The notes beneath the pieces were generated by a model that was given only the letters and a program-made list of their open reading frames with translations, ran no database searches and had not been told where the DNA came from. The translations under genes and the position numbers were made by a program. From Oxytricha trifallax (Eukaryota; Ciliophora; Spirotrichea; Sporadotrichida; Oxytrichidae), in the NCBI GenBank assembly GCA_000711775.1, contig ARYC01025606.1, positions 121,000-184,999 of the forward strand: 64,000 nucleotides of DNA. Direction: 5' to 3'. This document shows, one piece after another, positions 44,180 to 57,018 of this stretch. Each line of letters opens with the position of its first letter. Position 1 is the first letter of the stretch.

Positions 44180-44193
44180 TGGATAGTTAAACT

Positions 44194-44600
44194 ATTTTTC
44201 TTAATATTAATATAATAGAGAACCTGGAGATGCATACGACTGGGTAAATTAAATAAATCATGCAGTTTAAAAATATTGAAAAAACCTCAAATGGTGAATA
44301 TTTTTTCTATCATAGGCAATTTTATCGAGCACTCATACGAAATCATTTTATAAATAATACTATTCGATACAAATTCTAATCTTAATAAATTGTTATATAA
44401 GTGTAAATATATTAACTAGATTGATTATCTTAAGATGTAAATGTTTACCTTAATTAATCTTTAGGTAGTAAAATTTATCACTATAAAAATCATAATACGA
44501 TATAGATGATAATAAAAAAATATCTTTTATTAATTTTCAATTTACAATTCAAATTTTTTAATGTATTTACAAATGTTTTAATGGTAAATTTATCAATAAA
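44194..44600. other. AT-rich spacer
   Basis: No gene or repeat is seen here. Confidence 0.4.
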
Positions 44601-45030
44601 CTTCGAATGATAATAGAGCAGATACACTAGAAATATTGAAAACTAAAGAGATATTGTTGAATAAATTGAGAAATCTTACATAGCAAGACAAAGCAAGCAT
44701 AATTTTATAATTTTATTTAGTTTCTTAATTATAATTCCAGCCACAACTATTTAAGCGATTGAATTTTGAAACCTAATATGAGATGCCAAAAATGCAGACT
44801 ATATAAATAACAAAAGCGTTAAATTGCTGATAAATTTCCAAAACAATGAATAATTCTATTTCCCTATTCATTTTCCAAGCCAGATACAATGATGATAAAA
44901 TTTCATAACATATGTGTCACAAATATGGCAGTGTGAAGTTCTAGAAGGCCTCACGATTCAAGAAGTGTAACATATTTTTATTTAAGATATTTCTGAGCTT
45001 AAAGTTACAATTTTTATCAATTATAAATAA
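44600..45030 (+). CDS. Possible secreted or membrane protein fragment
   Basis: A plus-strand frame holds a hydrophobic stretch FIILFSFLIIIPATTIQAIE (about 44705), then DAKNADYINNKSVKLLINFQ and YFPIHFPSQ. TGA codons and frame changes interrupt it. The hydrophobic segment followed by a polar region suggests a signal peptide, but AT-rich DNA yields such segments readily. Confidence 0.25.
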
Positions 45031-45434
45031 TAAGATTTTAGTTATAGAATTAACAAGCATTTAGCTTTACAGCAGATTTTATTGTAAAAGCATCTTATCT
45101 TACTTAATAATCACCAATTAAATTTAATTATATTTAATTAAAACTTACTTTTAACTCTATTCTGTTCTTAATAATTCCTGGATTAATTTTGCCAATCGTA
45201 ATAGTACTAAAATTCGTAACAGTTTATGTTGCTATAAAGATAATTTTAAGAATTATAATCTGAGTTCAACTTAAATCATCTGCAAACTACAATTCACAAT
45301 CAATTAATAAAATGCTTTTTACATGGATTAGGTAGCAGCCCATAATTAGTGAAGAGACAATTGTTGTTAATAAAGTCATTAAATACTATTTTTAACTTTC
45401 ACAATAAAACCATGATTGTATATTAATATGCAAA

Positions 45435-45990
45435 TATGAATGATTTGAATTCAAAATAACCTCTTTTTTATATTGAATTTACTTTCACTTTGTATATATT
45501 GAAATTAAAGTGAATATTCAGTTAATATTACCAAATTATTGTGTTTTGCTTTATTCTATTTATTCCATAATAATTTCATAAGGGGTTTAATTGAGACTTA
45601 CTCATTTTATGTTTTCCTTAACTTTTTATATAAATTCCATAAATTTGTAATTTTTATAACAAATAGTTATATGACCATAAAACAAGAAGTTTCTACTAAG
45701 ATTGCTTTAGGTAATTTATTGCATTTAAAGATGCTGAGAAAGTTTTCGAGATACTTTATTCAAATCTGTTAATTATTGCTTGGGATTATAGAAGTTATTA
45801 AAGTCATCTTTGCTTACAGTTGCTATCTCATTGTTTGGCACTTCACTGCAATTATTCATGTTATTATTTACAAATTTTAATTTAATTCGGGTCAATAAAA
45901 TCTAAAAAAAAGATTATTTGCATTTGTTCTCTTTGAATACTAGAGTCATCTTAAAGTTAAATTACGCTTTGATTTGATTATGACTTTTAA
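45435..45990 (+). CDS. Possible multi-pass membrane protein fragment
   Basis: Frames starting at 45435 and 45539 encode mostly Phe, Ile, Leu and Tyr with two or three membrane-like segments (FVIFITNSYMTIKQEVSTKI, then VIFAYSCYLIVWHFTAIIHV at about 45805). Hydrophobic frames are expected by chance in T-rich DNA; only the polar interruptions argue for a gene. Family not recognised. Confidence 0.25.
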
Positions 45991-46319
45991 AAGATTATAT
46001 AAATTATTCTAATATTTGAAATTAACCATTTTTTTATCTCACTTAATATTACATTCTATTCTTATCATTCGAAGTTAATAGCATAAGAGCTGACAACCAA
46101 TGAGCATGTAAAATCAATAATTTCTTAATAGTATAGTATTAATCCTTCTTTTAAGTTTCAAGGTTTCCTCACAAATTTCATATAAATATAAATATACCAT
46201 ATTAAATTAAGTATAGACTGAATTAATTTGCTGTACATGTGTAAGAAGTAGAAGCTTTAATTATTAATTACATAGCAAATTTATATAAATATATTCCTTT
46301 TAGATCATATATTAAGAGA

Positions 46320-48240
46320 GATAGAAATCAGTATGAATCGCAAAAATTAAAGGAGATCTAAAATAAAATTATCAGTAGTCCCTAAGAAAATAAAATAGTG
46401 AGCATAACATAGCGTTTTACAGATGAAAATACTGATGTATAAAATTTGAGTAACAAGTTAAAATCCATAGCAAATTTTGAAAATTAATGTCTGAAGAGAA
46501 GCCAATAAGTATAATAAGCATAATCAAATGAAATGCTTAATTATGAAGAGCTTAGGATAAGTTATAATTATTAATAAATAAGCAGAATTTAGAATTTCTT
46601 AAATTTATTACAACAATAACTTAGTACATCGAAGAAAAATAAACGGTAAAAATCTTCAGTTGTAAACAAAGTAGAGAAGGATTTTAACAGATCATTAACT
46701 TTAGATTAATTGATGATTAACGAGTTATACTCAAAATTTAATATTTATCAATTCACTGTTTAATACTAAAATTAAACCATCAATTTTAGTCGTGACGTAG
46801 ACGTATATCTGAAGTGAGTTGACGTGGCAATTAATGACGTGGCAAGTCATGAACTAGAAAAACTCAAAAAAAAACCTCGCCCCCCCATTCCATTTCTCCC
46901 TGTTTAGATATATTATTAAAGTATTTATAAATATTTCTTTTATTTGATAGGGTAAATTCTTGAATGACTATATTAACAACGGGTTTGTAGGCAGTCAAAA
47001 GAAATAATCTTATATCATCAATCGCTTTGAAAAATGTCCATTAAATCGATTTTTTTTAATAATGAAGACTCTAATCAAGAATTACAGTAGCATATTTAAT
47101 TGTAAGACTATCCAAATTAGATATACAGTAGAGAAGAGTAGATGATTTACATCAATTCAAGGTTTGGAGATATGATGGCAAAACCGGTGAAACATCTCGC
47201 AGATGAACTAAATATTGAGGAAGAATATTCGGGTTAAAGGAACCTACAATTCTAAGTCAAAACATAGATAAATATAGAGATTGAATTACTAAAATAAATT
47301 TATTTGATAGAGATCATCTTAAAGAAAGATAAGTCAAAGGTGTGTAAAAAATGAACAATCAAGATAAACTGAGATTAAAAAATACCTTAATGTTTAGTCA
47401 AAATAAAAAATTGAAACGATTCATTGATTCAACCAACATAACTTCCCAAGAAGTCTTAAACCCCAGTTAATTATACAGTTTTGAATTAAAATAGCAACCA
47501 TAATAAATAATCGATTGATAGGTCAAATTTAGTCTATAAAAGACTCAAAGTGAAGTATTTGTATAGTAAACGAGGTTCTGGTTAGACTTAAAGCAAAAAT
47601 TGGAAAAATTTGCATGGAGCTAAGGAAGCATCGAAATTTTAACATACTTTAGAATTTCTTGGAGAAGGTAGTCAGGCTTCATCGTTTTAGCAAAGTATGT
47701 TTCCATTGAGAAACAAAGCTGAGGATAATTTTGCACCTGAGGATACTTAATTGAGATAAAATTAGGAAACATCTTTGATAAAGAGGACATCTTTAAATTT
47801 ATCATTTAATGCTTTTAAATCCAAATATTGAGACACTATGAAAATACAATTTAAAAAGATATAATTTAATTCTAAAATAATACCGTCAAGAAAATGGATA
47901 AAAGTTTGAAAGACGTCAGGCCTTGACTTCTCAATACAGATTCTGGCTTGAATTTATAAATGACTTGAAAAATTTTGAGACCTATTTAATTAGATGAGAA
48001 TACCAGAAATTCCTCAAATAATGCAAGGGTCTATACCATTGAAGCTTTAAGCAATGCTAATTTCCAACCAATAATATATTTGTAATTTATTTTTTTTTAA
48101 AAAAAACTTTATACAATTAAAGTATCTAATAAACAATTCAATTAACCCAATTAGTCCCTATATTTTTGGGTAAAGCATAAAAAATCTTAGCAAACTTAAA
48201 AAATTCAAAGCGATTTAAGACCTTGAGTATGCTTATAAAA
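46320..48240 (+). CDS. Hypothetical Gln/Asn-rich protein gene with a SINE-like fragment inserted
   Basis: A clean frame from about 46320 to 46740 has composition far from random (ESQKLKEIQNKIISSPQENK, ENQCLKRSQQVQQAQSNEML). A SINE-like 5-prime fragment (46741-46870) follows. Coding resumes with FNNEDSNQELQQHIQLQDYP (about 47055), FGDMMAKPVKHLADELNIEE (about 47165) and, in other frames, TLEFLGEGSQASSFQQSMFP (about 47643). Frame changes occur between blocks. Low complexity and charged helices suggest a structural or regulatory protein. Family not recognised. Confidence 0.45.
46741..46870 (+). mobile_element. SINE-like repeat, 5-prime fragment
   Basis: CACTGTTTAATACTAAAATT followed by TTTTAGTCGTGACGTAGACG and GAGTTGACGTGGCAA matches the first 130 bases of copies A and B. 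The remainder of the repeat is absent. Confidence 0.7.
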
Positions 48241-50140
48241 TAAACGAATGAAATAACTAATTTAATAATTTTTTGAATCATCCTATTATAAATTTGTTCC
48301 AGTTGAATAAATATGAGAAAAGCTAATTTTGGAAGAGTTTTTCAACCTAATTCTGAGAGATAACTTTTTCATCAACAAAATCAATTACTTTTCTTATTTG
48401 CTTTTTAAGAAGTGATTCAGCATTAAATTTATAAATATGTCCTGTTCCTGTTTCACTCTTTTTCTAAACATTATTTTGTTAGTTTAACTACAATAATTCT
48501 TAAATCTTATATTGTTTTTCAAATTCCAGTTATTCTTTGGTTTTTTTATATACGTACTCTTAAAGTTAAGTTAATTTAATTTTTTGAGGTTTCCTTCTAT
48601 TTTTCATAAAATATACCATGCTTAGCCTCTATTATATGCAATAAGCCTTAAATAAGCCATTATAGTAAAGTTATACATAATAATTAGTAAAAAAAAAAAT
48701 TCGTAATAAAATTGTAAAATCTCTCCTGCATTATCCTTATACTTGAAAATTTCCTTTTTAATTTAAATACACTAATTTAAATTTTCATAAACTTCATTGT
48801 AAGCTTTCCTAATAATAGTCAATTTCCCCATTTCTTAATAGAATCTTGCTTAGATTTTTAGAACCGATTACTTAATCATAGATTTTCAATGCTTTATTAA
48901 AGAGATTATAGGCCTGAAATAATAGAATTAATAAATGATGGATTAATTCATACTATTAAAAATGAGTTTTAATGCTTAAAAAGCACAGTAATTTAGTGAT
49001 AGCAGTCGCTAGCTGATCTATGAATCGCGCCTAAATGTCCTTTGTAAATTTCAAGCGTTTTCATGTAGCAAATTAACGATTTATTAAAAGATTGTTAATC
49101 ATCATAGTACATGCCCATTTAGTAGTAAGCCTAGCCAATTTTTAATCTATTTTTTCCTTAGATAGCTTCCAATATTTAAAAATAATAAGCATAGCACTCT
49201 TCACATTCCACTGAAGCTCTAAATTAAATTATAATATATTATTGTTTACCCAACTTGCATGAGCGTAGCACCAATAATTGTCAAGTATTGAAGCATCTTT
49301 ATCAGTACTTGTGCACTTTAAGCCTTTTACTAGCCTATTTCAAAGCAATAGTTAGCTTATTAACTGAAGTTATCTATAGACCTAGGCTTGTTTACGCTTT
49401 GGCTATCTTAATATCCAGCTTTTCTATTAAAATCCTTATACTACAGATATTCCCTCAAATTTGTGAAGTTATTTTCATCTAGTGTAGCCTCTTACAGGAA
49501 ATTACTTTTTATATTATCATATTCATTTATCAATAGTTTACTAGGTTAATCTGCTTTCTCTGCTTTTGTGATGTTCGACATTGTGTAATTAATTTAATAA
49601 CCTAATGGAGAGTAATTATCTTAAGCAGTTGAAGCTTAACATTACTTTTAGATCTTCAATTCTTTTGCGACTGACAATTGAGCCACAGCCGTTTTGAATT
49701 CTTGTTAATGTAAAAGCCTTATTATAGATGCCTTAGTTTTCTTGAGCATATCCATCAATGAAAAGTCGTTAGCAACTGAGTCATCATTCAAAATCTTGTA
49801 CTTTGAGTACATCATGATGCCTATCAAAAGTTGAAAAAAAATGTTCATTAGGCTCTATCAACTTTGATAGGTAAGTTCGCTTATCCAAATAAACTTTTAA
49901 AGTAATTTTCTTACTATTTCTGAAAAAATTTCTTGAGAAGTCTTTCTATAAGATTTTTCTAACCAGATAAGTTAGACTCTTAACTTCTATCAAGAAACTG
50001 TCTCTTGTGTGATTGTAAAAGCTTGTCTCAAAATTTTTAGACAATCTCTTAGCATTTTCAATATCTTAATCATATCCAAGTCTTTCTCTGTCGTTACTTG
50101 CTTTTTTGTTGTAAGCTAATCATTAATTTTCGAACCTGTT
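48060..50140 (-). CDS. TPR-repeat protein gene
   Basis: Minus-strand blocks include QAYYQMGMYYDDQQSFNKSL (about 49130), followed by ICYMKTLEIYKGHLGAIHRS (about 49080), then after a gap QAYNLFNKALKIYDQVIGSK (about 48890). These are kinesin-light-chain-type tetratricopeptide repeats. Upstream are coding-like blocks RERLGYDQDIENAKRLSKNF (about 50070) and LREYLQYKDFNRKAGYQDSQ (about 49450). Downstream is a basic/Gln-rich tail ending FNAESLLKKQIRKVIDFVDE (about 48400). Several frame changes. TPR proteins are scaffolds; no specific partner can be inferred. Confidence 0.5.
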
Positions 50141-51199
50141 GAAAATGGTTCATATATATAATGACATTTATATTATTATTTTATATGAATTTCACTAATA
50201 ATAAATTAGTGAAATGCATTTCACTAATTTAACATTAGTGAAATTCATATAAATCAATATTACTTATGTTTTATAAACTATTAATGCATTGATAATTTTA
50301 ACTATGCATATATTAATAATCTATTGTCCTAATATAGGACATGATTAATATCTTATAGTATATATTCTAAAAATGTAATACTGCTTTGATAATAGTTTAA
50401 ATTAGATTAAATTATGATATACAAGTCTATATATAATTGTACAAATTCTAATTAGATTTTAGGAACATTGTTCTTTTAAGAATAGAGATTCAAATATTTT
50501 TCATTTATTCAGTATTTGTGGATAAAAAAATATTATATATTATAAAAAAGGACCCTAAGAAATCGATATAGAAATAAGCATAATTACAGATAGATTTATG
50601 ACTAATTACATAAGGAATATTAGGATTCCTTAATTAGATACACAATGTAATTATTAATACTTAGTAAAAATATAATGTATTTATTATTATACTTATATTA
50701 GCTTAATAATTATTACTTATAAATGTAGTATATTAGTTTAATTAAGTAAAGCATTTTAGATAACTAAAACAATGTCATTTATTGAGTCTTCGTTCGTTAA
50801 AAACCAAAATTTTCAAAAATCACAATGTTTCAGGTAAACTATTGGGTTTTGTTAATATATGCCTCAATCCCATCTAATGGCTATAATAATTAATTTTTGT
50901 AATCGATATAAATATCGATGAATGTGTCACCAGTGATTATCTATTGCTAAAATTTAACTTATAAAGAATTGCCAGAAGTTCAATATGAAAATTTGATAAC
51001 TTTATTTTACAATATTTTTGCTTCATTTAAAAATAAAATTAATATCAATCTAAAATATATCTTATTAGATCTATAAGAGTAGATACAGCTTAATTTTTTT
51101 AGATATAATGATGTGATATTCTTAAATTTTTCGCAATAATCTTGTTTTTTGTGTTATATTGTTTTATATTTGTAATAAATGTGCGAAATTTCAGTTTTC
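50141..51199. other. AT-rich intergenic region
   Basis: About 1 kb of very AT-rich DNA without supportable genes. A nested hairpin lies at 50184-50250. Confidence 0.4.
50184..50250. repeat. Nested hairpin of alternating TTTCACTAAT/ATTAGTGAAA
   Basis: GAATTTCACTAATAATAAAT, TAGTGAAATG, CATTTCACTA and ATTAGTGAAATTC alternate so that two small hairpins sit inside one larger hairpin. No coding content; function unknown. Confidence 0.6.
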
Positions 51200-53030
51200 A
51201 TAATGATTATAAGTTGAAATAATTTCTATCTCTTCAGTAAAATGAGCATCTGTCGAGTCACCAATAGTTATCACATCTCCCATTTCAGACTTATAAAAAT
51301 ATTTACAATTCTTAAATGGTATTTGGGAACAATTTATTCTTTTTCTTGATAAATTTGTTTTGAATTGATCCTGAGATTCACCTCTTGATCTTGGATTTAT
51401 GAACTGGGTTTATCACCAGCGGAAGTTTGATCTTTTTCTTCCACCTAGAACAACTAGAATATGTAGCTAAATAGAATGAGATTCCCAGCTGTTAGAGTTT
51501 AATGTACATGCTTATCAAACCGCTCATAAATTTGAGATTGAATCTCATAAAACTCTGTATTTGAGGGTGTCTCAAGTTCCCCATGGCATCTATAGTACAT
51601 CCATCAAAAGAACATAGAATTGTCCTTGAAAAGACGCTCTTTAACATCCTTTCTGTATTTGTGCATAGGATCCCTGATAAGATCAATGTTTCAGGAGATA
51701 TTATTGTAGTGACGACTATTTTGCAAGATATATAGTGAATTTATTATGCCATTTTAAGCCTCTTCATTAATTAATGGAAATAATTCCATCTCAAAAGTAG
51801 TTGAGCATCCTATTATTTAATAGCTTTTTGTTCTTGCTCCAGTCAGAAGGACAACGAAATACTTTTGGTTTCTTATTCTTTTTTGTCAGAAATCAAATCA
51901 TGGAACTTCTCTTTTCATAAAAAGACTTAAAGACTCTGAAAATTTGTTATCTTTGATATTTATAACCCTTTTCTTTTTAATCAGATTTTAAACCCTTGAA
52001 AGGTCCACCTCTCTTCTTTATCTGTTATTATATAGAAATAACATAAGATTACTTACTGAATTTTGTTTTCCTTCTTTCTCTGCAATTATTGTCTTGACAA
52101 ATTTTAAAACAATTAATTTCATTAATATTATTCCTTTCTTAACCTATCAAACACTTACGACTCTTGCAAATCTAGCTCAACTGCTTATTTCTATTGCGAA
52201 ATTAGTTTTTTATTGGTAATTTTGTAGAATCTTTCCAATTTTTTTCCTTTTATTATGGTCTTATGATCCAGCAACAAAGGCCACATTTATTCAAAAATGT
52301 AATCATTGTTGTTTTAATTATAGATTGAAATATTATTCTTCATCTAATCTCATCATATTGGTCATTTTGAAAGTTGCTAATGCCAAAGATACCGCTTTGA
52401 TTTCAAATTTCAGCATTATTTAAGTTAATTCTGATTATTAACGAATAACTCTGCACTATTAATTTGAAAGACTAAATTTAACTCAGCATCAAATTAAATA
52501 CCTCTAAATTGCTATGAATGAGTATAGATATGTGCCTAATAATCATGGAAATCTTGAATCTATTGTGATGCCATCTGATTCTGATTGATTTAGTCAATTT
52601 TGACCTCAAAGTTAATAGAATCCTCATTATTCATACCTGTTGCGAAATCTTGGCCTGGTGTGTTCTCTTCTTTCATGAAATTTGTCATTGCCATTTTAAA
52701 GGCAAATTCTCTCTATCTTGCTCTCTTCTCAATTTCTAGTGCATTCTCTGCAAAAAGAATTCGTTGTCATTTTAGTTATCTAGGGATTATAGACCCACAT
52801 TAAGCACATCATCATAATCTTGATCATAACCTGGCGTCAAAAATGAACTGCTACAGATAAGCTTAGCCTAATTGGGCTAGTGTTGTTGTTAACTGTTTTT
52901 ATGCTGAGCAAATCTTGGGGTTGCTAATTTTTTTCACAGCAGAAGAGCTGATCATAAAAAAACTTGACGTTAGTGAAATCAGGACCTTGAGGTTCAAATG
53001 TTTAATCTTTGTAGTTAAACAAAATATTAA
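51200..53030 (-). CDS. Hypothetical protein gene
   Basis: Start near 53030 (MINILFNYKDQTFEPQGPDF). An intron ends TTTTTGCAG at about 52746, followed by ALEIEKRARQREFAFKMAMT and MKEENTPGQDFATGMNNEDS (about 52660). Later blocks are LKSDQKEKGYKYQRQQIFRV (about 51975) and, near 51640, PMHKYRKDVKERLFKDNSMF. Composition is convincing, but blocks lie in different frames and the family is not recognised. Confidence 0.4.
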
Positions 53031-53208
53031 TCATTCTCTTTTAAGAATTTTAAATATAATAAATTGATTTGGGATTTTGATGATAAAATTAATTTGACTT
53101 TCAGTAATTAAGAAAGAAATTTAAACTTTCAATATTTATACACTATAAGCAATTAATTTTTGATATTAAGATTAAGTCTTTTAAGTACCAGCCTCTTATC
53201 AATATTTG

Positions 53209-55060
53209 AATCCAACACTTCTATAAAACAATAAATATGCATCTTAATTAACCACTTCTTGAATATGCACTCTGCAAACTCTCTCATCATTCATATAGTA
53301 CCAATTATAATCTTCTTTTTTGGCACAGGCTATATAGTGGCCACCTTATATAGTACCCATATGTACAGCTACTGATATTAACTCAAATTCAGTTTATTTA
53401 TTACAACTTGCCTCTAAATCTTCATCTCTCACGAACTAAGCCATATCCAGAAATTCCCCATATTTAATTAGACCTCTAATCTTCCTCATTTTAGGGTAAG
53501 TTTAGAATCTCTACAGCTAGAAAATAAAGATATTAGGTAACTTAATTATATTTCTATGAATAATACATACTGATCTTGCAAAACTCGCACTAATAATAAG
53601 GTAGCTTTTTTGAATTTCTATATTATTAAATCGACTTATTGATTGAATTGATTCCCTTTACTAAGAGTGGAAAACTCGGATTGTATTAAAGTTAACTCAC
53701 TTATTTACAGCAATAATTGCAAATTTTAAACAATGTTAGATTTCTCTATTACTGTAAATAGTCTGTCAATTAAAGAAGGAAAATAATCGATAAAAAAAGT
53801 TTCCATATACGAGCGATGCTATCTTTTGAATCACTTGCAAGCTTATCTAGTTTCTCTGTAATTCTTCTTTTAGTTTTTTTTAAGAAATATAAGAGAAACT
53901 CATGAGAGTCATGTTCCATTATTGGACTTAATTCGGATGCCCCCTCCAAAACTGGAACTCTCTTAGACCCCCCTAAAAAACTGGAACTTTATTCACAAAT
54001 CTGAAATATATTTTGAAAATTTAAAAAATAGCCGTGAAAAAAATATTTACTGAATTCAATGACCACTGCCCCATATAATTTGGCTATCCTAGATAACAAT
54101 AAAATAATAAAATTCCAAAAATAATTAAGGGTAAGTGAAGTTCTTTGTCTTTAAATATTACCAAAAATTCATTTTCTTGTCCATTTTTAAAGACAAAGAA
54201 CTTCACTTGGCCTTAATTATATTTGGAATTATATTTTTTAATTATTATCTAGAATAGCCAAATTATATGGGGCAGTGGTCATTGAATTCAGTAAATGTTT
54301 TTTTCACGGCTATTTTTTAAATTTTCAAAATATATTCCAGATTTGCGTATAAAGTTCCAGTTTTGAAGGGGGTGCCCCTTAATTCTTTCTCTTTAGCTTA
54401 TCTAATGTATTTAGTCTTAACTATCTATTTTACAAATAAATACTATCTTTTTTCCCGGCTAATATCAAATTTTATTGAAATCATAGCTAAAGTCTTCCAT
54501 TAACTTAGAGAATTTGTAATCAGGTGATTGAGGTTTATTCACTCTCACCAATTTACAGGCTTGTCTCTCATAATAATCTCTTAATTCTTTAATAGCAAAA
54601 ATGCATTGTAAAACACAGTTTAAATGGCAGTGTATACTATTATTTTCTATTTTAAATAATCTTAAGATGCCATACTCGGTTAGCTGTTATAGATATTTAG
54701 TAGATTATCTATCTTAAAATTATGTCCTGTGTTTAAATATATGATAATAACATTGAAATGTCTCACTGAGAATTTTAGTGAAATTTTGTGATTTTTTATT
54801 AATATATACGTTATTATTTACGGGATTTGGTACTTCATTGAGCAATTTGAAATGATTTCTCATTTCCTTAATCGTTCCAGCTAAATCTGAGTCTTCATTC
54901 ATTTTTCATTTATTCGAGCTAAATCCAGTTCGATAGTCCACTTTACTGTCTGGTTTAATTTATTAAGGATTTGATGATACTGTTGATGGTTTAAGATAAT
55001 CAATTTAAATTGTCCATTTTAAGACTGGACAGATTCCATACCAAAGCATTCCCATAGTTA
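53209..55060 (-). CDS. Ubiquitin-specific protease (USP/UCH family) gene, split by a foldback element
   Basis: The catalytic Cys region reads SIHCHLNCVLQCIFAIKELR (about 54620), like the TCxxNSxLQC box. The His box near the end reads FELISVAVHMGTIQGGHYIA (about 53385), followed by YNWYYMNDERVCRVH and AYLLFYRS, the classic USP C-terminal half. The frame ends at TGA 53209-53211 right after the family terminus. A Cys pair (CNYCCK, about 53725) suits the USP zinc knuckle. N-terminal frames are MNEDSDLAGTIKEMRNHFKL at 54902 and an upstream coding block to about 55060. One-base shifts and a 443-bp foldback insertion (53935-54377) break it. USPs remove ubiquitin from proteins. Confidence 0.7.
53935..54377. 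mobile_element. Foldback element inside the USP gene, 8-bp target duplication
   Basis: CTTAATTC flanks the 443-bp element at 53927-53934 and 54378-54385. The whole element is one hairpin: the ends GGATGCCCCCTCCAAAACTG and (inverse) GGGCACCCCCTTCAAAACTG pair, and the arms AAGACAAAGAACTTCACTTG meet in the middle near 54170. An 8-bp duplication is typical of hAT-like or Mutator-like (8-9 bp) cut-and-paste activity. Confidence 0.75.
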
Positions 55061-55289
55061 TCTAGAAATGAAGAAGGCATCTTAACCTAAAAATATTTAA
55101 CCTAATTAATTAAGCTGCATGTAAAGCTGATCATTAATGATTGAAACAGGGAAATTTGCCGAGGAGTAATTTATATAGTTTATCCACTATCTCACACAAT
55201 TAGCATCAATTAAATAAAGCTTAAATAAAATATAAAAAAAGGTATTTATGCTATTCTGTATCATTTCCTGCTTTATTTAGATCAATAAA

Positions 55290-55764
55290 TTTGCGGCGTT
55301 ATTACATCTTGACAACTTCGATTTCTTTTTAAGATTCATTAGTGAATCTGCTCTTATTCAAGAATTCTTCATCGATTTGCTCTTCGAAAAACATATTATT
55401 ATTGTCGATTTATGTTAGTAAATTTTATAATGATATTAGATTCTCTTTGCCTCGAAGTATCAAGTCAATTATTTTCATAGATCTGACGAAATAATTGTTG
55501 ATTGAAATCTTCAATTTCTTCTTTCATATATGGGTTAGCAAGGGTCTCCTGGTCTAACTGGAAATCTAAGTTGACACGGTTTTTTGTTTGAGATTTTATT
55601 GGAATATGTTAATTCATTAAGTATGTTACTCGACACTTGAGTTAATTTATGACTTTTTTCCTTCTCTTGTTATCTCTTGTACCTCGATGCAAACTTATGT
55701 CATTCTTTTTAATGGGGTAGACAATCTTATTTACAGAGTTTTTAATTGTATAAAGGTATGGCAT
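55290..55764 (-). CDS. Small hypothetical basic protein gene
   Basis: ATG at 55764; about 115 codons in one frame (MPYLYTIKNSVNKIVYPIKK, then HRGTRDNKRRKKVINQLKCR and QLDQETLANPYMKEEIEDFN) up to a TGA near 55483. The C-terminal block EEQIDEEFLNKSRFTNESQK lies in a shifted frame to about 55310. Composition is convincingly coding. Family not recognised. Confidence 0.45.
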
Positions 55765-55929
55765 GATATAAAAATAAAATTGGATAAATTAAGATAAAAA
55801 TTGTTTAAAAAAAACAAAATTATTCAAAAATATTAACAAAAATTTTTACAATATAATTTTTCCAAAATTAATTTAAATTTTTTGGAATATTTTCATTATT
55901 TATAATATTATCAATTATCCTACCTTACA

Positions 55930-56187
55930 TCAGATTTTTAAATAAATTCTTTCTTTTTTATTTTTTAATAACTCTTAATTTTTTAAAATCTCTTCCCATT
56001 TATTATCTTAATTAAATCTCTGACTAAATCTCTCTTCAAATTAGATATTCTAATACAATTCTTGATGCTTGTCTTTTGTATTTATACTTTCTGGTGCTAG
56101 TATATTCAATTAATCTTTTCCCTCACCCTTTTCTTTAGATTTACTCTCTGTCCCAGTGCAGCATCCCAATAAGTTAAAATTTATCAT
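55930..56187 (-). CDS. Small hypothetical protein, intact short frame
   Basis: ATG at 56187 to TGA 55930-55932, 85 codons with no shift: MINFNLLGCCTGTESKSKEK, then LNILAPESINTKDKHQELYQ and a Lys/Glu-rich helix. Five Gln codons are TAA or TAG. The CC near the N-terminus could be a lipidation site, which is speculation. Family not recognised. Confidence 0.45.
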
Positions 56188-57018
56188 TAAAATAATTAGC
56201 AATTAGCAAAATGATTATCATCACGAATTAACGAGGACTATAGAAAAGCATTTAAAATAAGTTTTTCATTTAATTTATTAAGCTGATTACTATAGTAAAC
56301 CTTTTTAATTATGGAATTTGGATAAACATATTAGTAAATATTTGATAAGCGAAAATTAAATACTTATAATAATATAATCTTAATAATAATAAGAGAGGTT
56401 TTGACAGTAATTTTTTATTAATAAATAAGAAATTTGATATTATCTTTGTCCTTTATTATTTAATCAAACCCCTTAATCTATAATAAGAGCTTAAATCATA
56501 GCATCTTTTGGGAAATGATTACCGACATAAACTAAACTCAGAATTTTCTTAGTACAAGCAACTTAAATGAGAAAAAACAGAGAGTGTAAATCGATTAAAA
56601 CTAAGATCTATTAATAGGTACAACGAATTTGTATAATTTAATTGGTGGGTAAAATGATATAAATTATTCACATGTATCTCCAGAGGAAAGAATAGACCAA
56701 CATCCAATTCATCTTCTTCTCTATGGTAGAGATTGCTATATTTTGCTATTATTATTATTATTTTAATATATTCAAAAAAGAAACTTGATTATTTTGCATC
56801 ACCTAAATTAGTTTACATTCTCAATATATTATTTATAAAGTCCTTTAATCGAGCCTTTATTTTTAGGGTTTAAGAGTTATATAGTAAAATCATTAGTATA
56901 TGAGGGTGATTTAATGAAATTTTGTGTTTGGTTAAGAAATTCAATATAGTTTATGAATTTATTTCGTCTGTAAATAAACAAGTTGAAATGATTTATTTTT
57001 ATTTCTAATTTAATCATG
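56188..57018. other. AT-rich intergenic region
   Basis: No supportable gene, repeat or signal apart from a short ATT microsatellite near 56745-56765. Confidence 0.4.

Noticed and set aside
45539-45772. Hydrophobic frame as a confident membrane protein
   Set aside because: T-rich DNA with a single stop codon gives long Phe/Ile/Leu frames by chance; kept only as low confidence.
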